64,000 nucleotides of DNA from NCBI RefSeq assembly GCF_008704935.1, contig NZ_CP023692.1, positions 5,361,001-5,425,000 of the forward strand. Reading direction: 5' to 3'. The notes beneath the pieces are model-generated. The model was given only the letters and a program-made list of their open reading frames with translations, was not told where the DNA came from and did not search any database. Below, piece after piece: positions 15,210 through 22,576 of this stretch (positions within the stretch are counted from its first letter, which is position 1; each line of letters starts with the position of its first letter). The position numbers were made by a program, and so were the translations under genes. This DNA is from Streptomyces vinaceus. GTDB lineage: Bacteria > Actinomycetota > Actinomycetes > Streptomycetales > Streptomycetaceae.

Positions 15210-16127
15210 ATGGCCCTTGGTACCGCTTCCACCCGCACGGACCGCGCACGCACGGTCCGCGACATGCTGGCGTCCGGGAGCCCGTCGTACTCCTTCGAGT
15301 TCTGGGCCCCCAAGACGGAGAAGGGCGAGCGCAACCTCTGGAACGCGCTGCGCCGGATCGAGGCGGTGGGCCCCAGCTTCGTCTCCGTGACCTACGGGGC
15401 CGGCGGCTCCACCCGCGGCGGCACCGTCAAGGCCACCCAGGAGATCGCCGCCGACACCACCTTGACCCCCGTCGCGCACCTCACCGCGGTCGACCACTCC
15501 GTCGCCGAGCTGCGCCACGTGATCGGCCAGTTCGCCGACGCCGGCATCCGCAACATGCTGGCCCTGCGCGGCGACCCGCCCGGCGACCCCATGGCTCCCT
15601 GGGTCGCGCACCCCGAGGGCGTGCACTACGCCGCCGACCTGGTCCGGCTGCTGAAGGAGTCCGGAGACTTCTGCGTGGGCGTCGCGGCCTTCCCCGACAT
15701 GCACCCGCGTTCGGAGGACTGGGACACGGACATCCGGCACTTCGTGGACAAGTGCCGCGCAGGCGCGGACTATGCGATCACCCAGATGTTCTTCGATCCG
15801 GAGAATTATCTGCGGCTGCGCGACAGCACCCAGAAGGCGGGCTGCGAGACCCCGATCATCCCCGAGGTCATGCCTGTTGTGGGCATCAAGCAGCTCGACC
15901 GGCTGCCACAACTCAGCAACGCAGTCTTCCCCGCAGCCGTGAAAGAGCGCATGCTCGCCGTCAAGGACGATGCAGCCGCTGTACGCTCCATTGGGATCGA
16001 GTTCGCCACGGAGTTCTGCGCGCGGCTGCTGTCCGAGGGTGTCCCGGGGCTGCACTTCATCACGCTGAACAATTCCACGGCGACTCTCGAGATCTACGAG
16101 AACCTGGGCCTGCACCAGCGGGCCTGA
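15210..16127 (+). CDS. metF: 5,10-methylenetetrahydrofolate reductase
   Basis: A 305-residue FAD enzyme that makes 5-methyltetrahydrofolate for methionine synthesis. Family motifs: SFEFWAPKTEKGERNLW (catalytic Glu in FEF), VTYGAGGSTR, NMLALRGDPP, DYAITQMFFD and GLHFITLNN. Length is typical of the bacterial enzyme. No RBS is apparent, consistent with the leaderless -10 spacing. Repeated GTGTCC elements upstream suggest a specific regulator. The next membrane-protein gene follows after 51 nt and could be co-transcribed. Confidence 0.95.
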   Translation: MALGTASTRTDRARTVRDMLASGSPSYSFEFWAPKTEKGERNLWNALRRIEAVGPSFVSVTYGAGGSTRGGTVKATQEIAADTTLTPVAHLTAVDHSVAELRHVIGQFADAGIRNMLALRGDPPGDPMAPWVAHPEGVHYAADLVRLLKESGDFCVGVAAFPDMHPRSEDWDTDIRHFVDKCRAGADYAITQMFFDPENYLRLRDSTQKAGCETPIIPEVMPVVGIKQLDRLPQLSNAVFPAAVKERMLAVKDDAAAVRSIGIEFATEFCARLLSEGVPGLHFITLNNSTATLEIYENLGLHQRA

Positions 16128-16178
16128 TCGGCCGACCCCCGTTTCCTGGGCGGTCGGCCGTACCGAGAGGTGCCACGC

Positions 16179-17147
16179 ATGGGAATGACGGTCCTCTACA
16201 TCGCGTTCGGTTTCGTCGCGCTGTGGCTGCTTGCCGAGGTCCTGATGCAGTACAAGGCCCGGCTGCGCTGGCGGTTGCTCGCGTTCGCCGGGTTCCTCGG
16301 TGTGGTCGCCGGGGTGGTGCTGCCGTCGGTGCCGGTCATCGGCCTGGGCGCGGCTGCGTTCGCCGTGGGCCAGACCCTGGTGACGCTCTCCTTCCGCAAG
16401 GGCTTCGAGGCCGGCTGGGCGCTGCGCCGCGGCGGCGAGCCCGTACGGCAGCGGACCCGGCGCCGCCGGGCGGGCGGTGCGCGGCCCGAGCCCGCGCTGG
16501 AGGTGACCGCGCTGGAGTACGGGCCCGACGGCACGGCGCCGGACGCCGAGGCCGCCGACCGGGCCGACGCGTCCGAGCAGGCACCTCCGGAGCCCCAGTT
16601 CCGGTCCGGGGCCGAGGAGTTCTACAGCCCGGAGCCGCTGCCCGAGGACACGGGCTCGTACGGGATACAGAGTTTCGCCCCCACCGCCGACGCGGGCCGG
16701 ACGGCGCCGTTCGCCTCGCCGTTCGCCACGGCCGAGCAGGACGCCCACCAGTACGCCGCCTCCTACGGCGCCCAGGGCTACGACCCGCAGGGCCAGGGCG
16801 GCTACGACTACTCCGCGGGCTATCCGGCGGGCGGCGAACAGCAGGTCTACGCCGCCTATTCGGACCCGTACATCGGCACCGGCGGGGCCGTGATCCCGCA
16901 ACAGCCGTACGACTACGCCCCCTACGCCGGCTACGCGGCCGGCGACCCGTACGCGGGCGGCCAGCAGCAGTACTCGATGGACACCCCGCCCGGCGGGGTG
17001 TGGGTGCCGCAGCAGCGCTCCACCGAGGGGGGCGCCCCGGGTTACTCCGGAGACGAGCAGAACCCGTACCCGTACCAGCAGCAGCAACAACAACCGCAGC
17101 AGTACCCGTACCAGGGCACCGGCGAGTACGAGCAGTACCGCTACTGA
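16179..17147 (+). CDS. Membrane protein with long Tyr/Gln/Pro-rich tail
   Basis: A 322-residue protein. The N-terminal 75 residues form two or three membrane helices (LYIAFGFVALWLLAEVLM, then LLAFAGFLGVVAGVVLP). The remaining 245 residues are low-complexity, hydrophilic and disordered, rich in Tyr, Gln, Gly and Pro with YAAYSDPY/YDYAPYAGY-type patches and a poly-Gln run. The ATG at 16179 has GAGAGG 8 nt upstream; a GTG at 16170 would overlap that site. This architecture is common in Streptomyces but I know no function. Confidence 0.72.
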   Translation: MGMTVLYIAFGFVALWLLAEVLMQYKARLRWRLLAFAGFLGVVAGVVLPSVPVIGLGAAAFAVGQTLVTLSFRKGFEAGWALRRGGEPVRQRTRRRRAGGARPEPALEVTALEYGPDGTAPDAEAADRADASEQAPPEPQFRSGAEEFYSPEPLPEDTGSYGIQSFAPTADAGRTAPFASPFATAEQDAHQYAASYGAQGYDPQGQGGYDYSAGYPAGGEQQVYAAYSDPYIGTGGAVIPQQPYDYAPYAGYAAGDPYAGGQQQYSMDTPPGGVWVPQQRSTEGGAPGYSGDEQNPYPYQQQQQQPQQYPYQGTGEYEQYRY

Positions 17148-17186
17148 GGCACGACGGACACCCGCGCGGCGTGCCGGCGCGCACGT

Positions 17187-17218
17187 GAGCCCCCGGGGGG
17201 AACTCCCCCCGGGGGCTC
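17187..17218. terminator. Bidirectional terminator
   Basis: A perfect 14-bp stem (17187-17200 with 17205-17218) with an AACT loop, between two convergent genes. Confidence 0.8.
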
Positions 17219-17223
17219 CGCCG

Positions 17224-18636
17224 TCACTGGGAGCCGCGGAACCCGGCGCCCTCCACGATCAGCCCGGCCACCAGGGCTCCGGTCATCCCCGCGTGCGCGA
17301 GGCCGCCGCCGGGGTGCGCCCAGCCTCCCGCGAGGAACAGCCCGGGCAGGGCGGTGGTGTTGGCGGGGTAGAGCATCGCGCCGCCCGCTCCGGCGAGCGC
17401 GGGCGGGGGCACCGCGCCGCCCAGCGCGCCGGTGTCCGCCTCGATGTCCGCCGGCGTGCGCTCGTGCGTCCACAGCAGCCGCTCACGCAGTCCGGGCACC
17501 GCCCGGGCCGCCAGGTCCAGCAGGGCCTCCGCGGGGGGCGCAGAGGCGCCCTCAAGGCCGCACGGGGCGCTCACGGTGATCGCCTCGTGGTCCGCGTCGG
17601 GCCGCCCGGCGGGGTCGTCGGGGCGCAGCACGGTCACCTGGGCGGCGGGGGAGTGGACCAGGGTGCGGTGGACGGCGTCCGCCGGGCGCGCTCCGCGCAG
17701 CGCGAGCAGCAGGGTGGTCCGGCCCGCCACGCCCGGCCCGCGGGCCGGGGCGCCGCCGGCGGGCAGCGGGGCCCGCAGCTGCCGCGGGTCGGCCCCGCAG
17801 ACCACGAAGTCCGCGGTGGCCCCGGACCCGTCGGCCAGGACCAGCCCGGCCGCCCGGCCGTCCCGCTCCAGGACCTCCCGTACGGGCGTGTCGAAGACGA
17901 AGGCGACCTTCCGTTCGAGGCAGCGTTCGTACACGGCGGTGGCCAGGGTCCGCATCCCGCCGCGCACGTACCAGCTGCCGAAGGTCTGCTCCATGTACGG
18001 GAGCACGGCCGCCGAGGCGGGCGCGGTGGCCGGGTCGATCCCGTACGCCCGCACCCGCGCGGTGAGCAGCTCGCCGAGCCGGCCGCCCAGCTCCCGGCCG
18101 GCCACTTCGGCGAGGGTCGGCGGGCGGCGGCGCAGCAGGCCGCTCCCCCGCACCGCCGGGTACGGGTCCCTGCCCAGCACCTGCCAGTCGGGGCGCAGCG
18201 GCTCCTCCAGCAGGGGGCGGCGGGTGGCGTTCCAGGCGTCCCGGGCCCGGCCCAGGACGGAGTTCCAGCGCTCGCCGGCTCCCGCGCCGAAGGCCTCGTC
18301 GAGGACGGCGGCGGCGCCGCCGCGCGAGCCGCCGGGGAGGGTGACGGTGGTGCCGTCGGCGAGGACGTGCCGCAGGGCGGGGTCCACCTGGACCAGCTCG
18401 GCGCAGTCCTCCAGGGGCCGTTTGCCGGTCTTGACGAACAGGTCGCGGTAGACGGCGGGCAGGTGCAGCAGGCCGGGGCCGGTGTCGAAGGCGAAGCCGT
18501 CCCGCTCGTACCGGCCGACGGAGCCGCCGTAGGTGGACCCGCGCTCGTACACCGTCACCTGGTGCCCCGCCACGGCCAGCCGGGCCGCCGTAGCCATCGC
18601 GCCCATGCCGGCGCCGATCACCGCAATTCGTGCCAT
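17224..18636 (-). CDS. CrtI/phytoene-desaturase-like FAD oxidoreductase
   Basis: A 470-residue flavoprotein. It has an N-terminal FAD motif (IGAGMGAMATAARLAVAGHQVTVYE), YGGSVGRYERDGFAFDTGPGLLHLP, and a C-terminal FLAGGWAHPGGGLAHAGMTG that closes the FAD site, the layout of the carotenoid desaturase/isomerase family. No other carotenoid gene is nearby and this stand-alone gene is found in the streptomycete core region, so the substrate is unknown and may not be a carotenoid. A TAGGGT element 7 nt before the ATG suggests a leaderless message. Confidence 0.8.
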   Translation of the reverse strand: MARIAVIGAGMGAMATAARLAVAGHQVTVYERGSTYGGSVGRYERDGFAFDTGPGLLHLPAVYRDLFVKTGKRPLEDCAELVQVDPALRHVLADGTTVTLPGGSRGGAAAVLDEAFGAGAGERWNSVLGRARDAWNATRRPLLEEPLRPDWQVLGRDPYPAVRGSGLLRRRPPTLAEVAGRELGGRLGELLTARVRAYGIDPATAPASAAVLPYMEQTFGSWYVRGGMRTLATAVYERCLERKVAFVFDTPVREVLERDGRAAGLVLADGSGATADFVVCGADPRQLRAPLPAGGAPARGPGVAGRTTLLLALRGARPADAVHRTLVHSPAAQVTVLRPDDPAGRPDADHEAITVSAPCGLEGASAPPAEALLDLAARAVPGLRERLLWTHERTPADIEADTGALGGAVPPPALAGAGGAMLYPANTTALPGLFLAGGWAHPGGGLAHAGMTGALVAGLIVEGAGFRGSQ

Positions 18637-18643
18637 GCGGATG

Positions 18644-18649
18644 ACCCTA
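18644..18649 (-). promoter_or_regulatory. -10 hexamer of the CrtI-like gene
   Basis: TAGGGT on the minus strand, 7 nt before the ATG. Confidence 0.45.
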
Positions 18650-18700
18650 TCGAGAGGGACCGGGGCGGGCCGGAGGAGGTCGGGGGGAGGTCGGTCGAGG

Positions 18701-19336
18701 TCAGCGGGGGGGTACCGCGGCCCGCGCGGCGGCCTCGCGCTCCTGGGCCGCGAGCCGCTTCTCCTCGCGGTGCTGTGCCCTTCGGCGCAGGAAGCGGCGG
18801 ATCCGGCTCCAGAGGAAGACGAGTATGGCCAGACCCGCGGCCAGCAGGACGGCCGCGATGACCGCGGCGGCCTGGGGGTTGAACATCGCGAAGGTGACGA
18901 TGCCGGCGACGCCCAGGTCCTCGGCGCCGCTCAGCACGATGTTGCTGAACGGCTCCGGTGAGGTGTTGACGGCCATGCGGGTGCCGGCCTTGACGAAATG
19001 GCTGGCCAGCGCGGTGGAACCGCCGATCGCGCCGGCGGCGAGGTCGGAGAGCGATCCGCTCTGGCCGGCCAGCAGGGCGCCGACCACCGCTCCGGCCACC
19101 GGGCGGATCACGGTGTGCACCGCGTCCCAGACGGAGTCCACGTACGGGATCTTGTCGGCGACGGCCTCGCAGAGGAACAGCACGCCGGCGACGATCAGCA
19201 CGTCGGTGCGCTGGAGGGACGCCGGGACCTCGTCGGTCAGTCCGGTCGCGCCGAAGACGCCGAGCAGCAGGACCACGGCGTAGGCGTTGATCCCGCTGGC
19301 CCAGCCGCTGGTGAAGACCAGGGGGAGCACACTCAC
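18701..19336 (-). CDS. DUF4126 membrane protein
   Basis: A 211-residue protein with about five hydrophobic segments and a basic, Arg/Glu-rich C-terminal tail. It matches the DUF4126 pattern: an N-terminal GWASGINAYAVVLLLGV segment, PYVDSVWDAVHTVIRP, and GGSTALASHFVKAGTRMAVN. Function is not known. The GTG start has a CATGAT -10-like element 6 nt before it. It lies 64 nt upstream of the CrtI-like gene on the same strand. Confidence 0.78.
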   Translation of the reverse strand: MSVLPLVFTSGWASGINAYAVVLLLGVFGATGLTDEVPASLQRTDVLIVAGVLFLCEAVADKIPYVDSVWDAVHTVIRPVAGAVVGALLAGQSGSLSDLAAGAIGGSTALASHFVKAGTRMAVNTSPEPFSNIVLSGAEDLGVAGIVTFAMFNPQAAAVIAAVLLAAGLAILVFLWSRIRRFLRRRAQHREEKRLAAQEREAAARAAVPPR

Positions 19337-19342
19337 CGGGCC

Positions 19343-19348
19343 ATCATG
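19343..19348 (-). promoter_or_regulatory. -10-like hexamer of the DUF4126 gene
   Basis: CATGAT on the minus strand, 6 nt before the GTG. Confidence 0.35.
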
Positions 19349-19410
19349 CCGCAGGACCGGGCCGCGGCACGGGCGATCGGGCGGACGGGGCGCAGCGGCG
19401 CGGGAGAGCC

Positions 19411-19448
19411 GTGAGGGGACGGCCGCCGTACGGCGGCCGTCCCCTCAC
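19411..19448 (-). terminator. Terminator of the DUF3040 gene
   Basis: A perfect 18-bp stem (19411-19428 with 19431-19448), nominal 2-nt loop, just after the DUF3040 stop on the minus strand; no T-run. Confidence 0.7.
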
Positions 19449-19470
19449 CCGTGTCTGCGGGGGGCTTCTA

Positions 19471-19869
19471 CTACCCCTGTTCGTCGCGGCGGCGCTGCCA
19501 CCGCTCCTCGATGCGGGTCATCATCGACCGACGCTGCCGGTTCCGGCCGTGGGCCGAACCGCCTGCACTGCCGGAGACGGGCTGCTCGCCAGGCTTGGGT
19601 GCCTTGCGCCAACCGGTGACCACGAGGACCGTACAGCCGAGCATGACGAGGAATCCCACCACGCTGACCCAGAGTACGTTCGGAATGATCACACCGGTCA
19701 TGAGGAGCGCGATACCCACCACAATGCCTGCGACTGCCTGGTAGACCCGTCGCCGGGTGTACGTACGCAGTCCGCTTCCCTCAAGCGCTGTCGCGAACTT
19801 GGGATCTTCGGCGTACAGCGCTCGCTCCATCTGCTCGAGCATTCGCTGCTCGTGCTCCGAGAGCGGCAC
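19471..19869 (-). CDS. DUF3040 membrane protein
   Basis: A 132-residue protein starting VPLSEHEQRMLEQMERALYAEDPKFA, the DUF3040 signature. Two membrane helices (about residues 43-83) and a basic tail follow. I place the start at the GTG at 19869, not at an ATG 15 nt upstream, because AGGAGG lies 6 nt before the GTG and overlaps that ATG, and family members begin at this point. Function is unknown; the family is widespread in actinobacteria near division genes. Confidence 0.82.
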   Translation of the reverse strand: MPLSEHEQRMLEQMERALYAEDPKFATALEGSGLRTYTRRRVYQAVAGIVVGIALLMTGVIIPNVLWVSVVGFLVMLGCTVLVVTGWRKAPKPGEQPVSGSAGGSAHGRNRQRRSMMTRIEERWQRRRDEQG

Positions 19870-20176
19870 GGGAGTCCTCCTCATCCGTCGGTCGCGGGGG
19901 GTAGCGACCAGGGGTCCCCTTCAGGATAGGCGGGGAATCGCCCCCGTGATACCCGCCCTCTACGCGAGGTTACAAAAACACTGCCCCGAAAAGGCACCGC
20001 CCCGAAAGGCGCCGCCCGAGCAAAACCTTGCGCGAAACCGTACCGCCGGGTGGACGGTCATGAGGCGCTTATTCCCCACTGGCCCGACCACCATGCCGGT
20101 CACTGGTCACGATCATACGGGGCCCACCGGCTGAACGGAGGGTGTCCGGCGTACTCCCTGAGCGGAACCGCGCAGA
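19870..20176. other. 307-bp intergenic region, DUF3040 promoter region
   Basis: I see no gene. On the minus strand TATCCT (19923-19928) is the best -10 for DUF3040. Nearby are a degenerate 15-16-bp repeat of CCGCCCCGAAAGG type at 19981-20011 and a short GGTCACT/GGTCACG tandem at 20098-20111. No convincing terminator follows the methyltransferase. Confidence 0.4.
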
Positions 20177-20935
20177 TCAAGCGGGCTTGCCGCCGAGGAC
20201 GTGCAATTGCGTGGCGACCGCGTGGAAGGCGGGCAGCTCGGCGGCGGCCTCCTCCAGGCGCAGCAGCGCCTCGACCGCGCCCGGCTCGGTGTCGACCAGG
20301 ACTCCGGGGACGAGGTCGGCGAAGACGCGGACCCCGTGCACCGAGCCGACCTCCAGGCCGGCCCCGCCGACCAGGGCGGCGAGCTGCTCGGCGGTGAAGC
20401 GGCGCGGTACCGGATCGCCCGCGCCCCAGCGGCCGGCCGGGTCGGTGAGCGCCGTACGGGCCTCGGTGAAGTGGCCGGCGAGGGCGCGGGCCAGCACCGC
20501 CCCGCCGAGGCCGGCGGCGAGCAGGCTGAGCGTGCCGCCGGGGCGCAGGGCTGCGACCGCGTTGGCCACGCCCTCGGCCGGGTCGTCCACGTACTCCAGC
20601 ACGCCGTGGCAGAGCACCACGTCGTACGCGTCGCGCTCGACGACCTCCAGCAGGCCCTGGGCGTCGCCCTGGACCCCGCGGACCAGGTCGGCCACGCCCT
20701 CCTCGGCGACGCGGCGCTCCAGCCCGAACAGCGCGTTCGGGCTGGGGTCGACCACGGTCACCCGGTGGCCGAGCCGGGCCACCGGCACGGCGAACTTGCC
20801 GGTGCCGCCGCCGGTGTCCAGCACGTCCAGCACGTCCCGCCCGGTCGCCTTCACCCGGCGGTCGAGGGCCTCCTTGAGGACCTCCCACACCACGGCGGTG
20901 CGAAGGGAGGCACGGGGGCGGGAAGTGTCCGACAC
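20177..20935 (-). CDS. Class I SAM-dependent methyltransferase
   Basis: A 252-residue Rossmann-fold methyltransferase. The SAM-binding motif I is LDVLDTGGGTGKFAVPVA, followed by the acidic end of strand 2 (VTVVDPSPNAL) and CHGVLEYVDDP. The family looks like the UbiE/SmtA group; the substrate cannot be told. The GTG at 20935 is chosen because AGGAG lies 9 nt upstream and the similarity begins near it. Probably transcribed with the upstream HEPN-type gene 89 nt away. Confidence 0.82.
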   Translation of the reverse strand: MSDTSRPRASLRTAVVWEVLKEALDRRVKATGRDVLDVLDTGGGTGKFAVPVARLGHRVTVVDPSPNALFGLERRVAEEGVADLVRGVQGDAQGLLEVVERDAYDVVLCHGVLEYVDDPAEGVANAVAALRPGGTLSLLAAGLGGAVLARALAGHFTEARTALTDPAGRWGAGDPVPRRFTAEQLAALVGGAGLEVGSVHGVRVFADLVPGVLVDTEPGAVEALLRLEEAAAELPAFHAVATQLHVLGGKPA

Positions 20936-21024
20936 GGCTGATGGCTCCTCGGCGCGACAAGGGGTGGGAGATGCGAGCCCCACCCTATTGCCTGCGCGCA
21001 GCCGTGCCGGTCACCCCGCCCAGC

Positions 21025-21507
21025 TCAGCCCGCGTCCGGATGCCCCGGCCGGGGCTGCGGCAGCGTCGGAGCCACCGGCTGGAGGGCGAGCATCCGCTCC
21101 ACCAGCCGCAGGAACATCTCCACGGCGCGCACCAGATCGTCCGCGTCCCGGTCCGTCGCCGCGTCCGGTATCCCGGCCTCGGCCCGCGCCCGGCGGTCGG
21201 CGCCGGAGGCGAACAGGGCGCTCCACTCCGACAGCTCCGGGGCTATCTCGGGCAGTACCTCCCACGCGCTGCGGATCCGGGGCCGGCGCCTCGGGCCCAC
21301 CGGCTCCGGCTTCCCGCGCGCGGCGAGCACGGCCGCGGCGGTGCGCAGCGCGGCGAGGTGGGCGGTGGCGTACCGCTCGCCCGGCCGGTCCAGCTGGGCC
21401 GCCTCGGCCAGGCCGGACCGGGCCTTGGCGAGCAGGTCGAGCGCGGCCGGCGGAGCCGCCGACCTGCGCGGGACGGGGTGGACAGGGGACGGGGACGGTG
21501 TGGCCAT
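21025..21507 (-). CDS. SAV_6107-family HEPN-like protein
   Basis: A 160-residue mostly alpha-helical protein resembling the SAV_6107 family of HEPN-domain proteins found beside the dcw cluster in streptomycetes. Core: LDLLAKARSGLAEAAQLDRPGERYATAHLAALRTAAAVL. The ATG at 21507 has AGGAGG 6 nt upstream. Many HEPN proteins are RNases with an RxxxxH motif; I do not see a clear one here, and there is no adjacent nucleotidyltransferase-type antitoxin, so a toxin role is not supported. Confidence 0.7.
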   Translation of the reverse strand: MATPSPSPVHPVPRRSAAPPAALDLLAKARSGLAEAAQLDRPGERYATAHLAALRTAAAVLAARGKPEPVGPRRRPRIRSAWEVLPEIAPELSEWSALFASGADRRARAEAGIPDAATDRDADDLVRAVEMFLRLVERMLALQPVAPTLPQPRPGHPDAG

Positions 21508-21658
21508 GACGAACCTCCTGTCGTTGCGTACTGCTGTGTCTGTGTTTGTTCCTACCCACATCGTGACGGTCGCCACTGACAATCTCGCTGACCTGCGGCT
21601 TTTCCCCCGATGTCCGGTCAACTGCCCCCCTGGGCAAGCGAGGTGCGAGCGATGGTGC

Positions 21659-21688
21659 TAGTTTTTGAACTGACCAGTCAGTTCAAAA
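21659..21688 (+). promoter_or_regulatory. TetR-type operator over the ABC/Pip/TetR promoter
   Basis: A perfect 11-bp inverted repeat (TTTTGAACTGA, 4-bp spacer, TCAGTTCAAAA) occupies 21663-21688. It overlaps a TAGTTT -10 (21659-21664) and its start site. TGACCAGTCA-type cores are typical of TetR regulators, and a TetR gene ends this operon. Confidence 0.8.
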
Positions 21689-21703
21689 GAAGGAGGGGGC
21701 GGC

Positions 21704-22576
21704 GTGGACAGCCCGCACGGAGCGGCCGTCAGGGCCGAGGACTTCGGACTCAAGGGGCCGCGCGGCTGGGTGTTCCGGGACGTGCGCCTCGACGCCGGGC
21801 CCGGCTCGCTCATCGCCGTGGAAGGCCCCTCGGGCAGCGGCCGGACCTGCCTCCTCCTGGCCCTCACCGGACGTATGAAGGCCACCGAGGGCCACGCCGA
21901 GATCGCCGGCCACCGGCTGCCGCGGCACCTGAGCGCGGTCCGCCGGATCGCCGCCCTCGGCCCGGTCACCGGGGTCAACGAGCTCGACCAGTCCCTCACC
22001 GTCGCCGAGCAGCTGCGCGAGGGCGCCCTGCTCCAGCGCCGCTACGAGGGCCCCGTCCGCGCCCTGTTGCGCCCGCGCGGCGAGCGCCGCACGGCAGCCC
22101 GGGCCCGGATCGACACCGCCCTGGCCGCCGCCGGGCTGGACCTCGCCACCCTGCCCAAGGGCGAGCGCACTTCCGTACGGGACCTGGAGCGGCTGGAGGC
22201 GGTCCGGCTGTCCGTGGCCATCGCCCTGCTGGGCGCACCGCGCCTGCTGGCCCTCGACGACCTGGACCTGAAGCTCTCGGACGCCGAACGCGCCGAGGCC
22301 TGGACGCTGCTCCGCTCGATCGCCGCCGCCGGGACCACCGTCCTCGCGGTGTGCAGCGAGGCCCCGGACGACGTGACGGTCCTGCGCACCGGCGCCGCCG
22401 AGGCCGCCGCCCCGGGCCCGGGCGACACGGCCGAAGAGCCCGAAGCCGCCGAAGAGACCCAGGCCGCCGAAGCCGCCGAAGAGACCCAGGCCGCCGAGGC
22501 CACCGAAGACACCGATGCCACCGAAGACACCGAGAAGGGGGCGGACGATGCGCTCGCCGAAGCTGGCCGCGCTTGA
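21704..22576 (+). CDS. Degenerate ABC transporter ATP-binding protein
   Basis: A 290-residue ABC-fold protein whose key motifs are altered. Walker A reads GPSGSGRT (residues 41-48), with Arg in place of the Lys. The LSGGQ signature is not recognisable (VRDLERLEAVRLSVA in its place). Walker B is LLALDDLD, with Asp where the catalytic Glu is expected. Residues about 235-285 are an Ala/Glu/Thr repeat encoded by 27-bp DNA repeats. The GTG start has AGGAGG 8 nt upstream. The 3' end overlaps the Pip gene by 29 nt. ATP hydrolysis may be weak or lost. Confidence 0.85.
   Translation: MDSPHGAAVRAEDFGLKGPRGWVFRDVRLDAGPGSLIAVEGPSGSGRTCLLLALTGRMKATEGHAEIAGHRLPRHLSAVRRIAALGPVTGVNELDQSLTVAEQLREGALLQRRYEGPVRALLRPRGERRTAARARIDTALAAAGLDLATLPKGERTSVRDLERLEAVRLSVAIALLGAPRLLALDDLDLKLSDAERAEAWTLLRSIAAAGTTVLAVCSEAPDDVTVLRTGAAEAAAPGPGDTAEEPEAAEETQAAEAAEETQAAEATEDTDATEDTEKGADDALAEAGRA
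22446..22530 (+). repeat. 27-bp repeats encoding an acidic AE/T tail
   Basis: Two near-identical 27-bp units encode AAEETQAAE; two 18-bp ATEDTD units follow. The repeat lies in the C-terminal tail of the ABC-like protein. Confidence 0.7.

Noticed and set aside
21025..21507. HEPN toxin of a toxin-antitoxin pair
   Set aside because: No clear RxxxxH catalytic motif and no adjacent nucleotidyltransferase or antitoxin gene.
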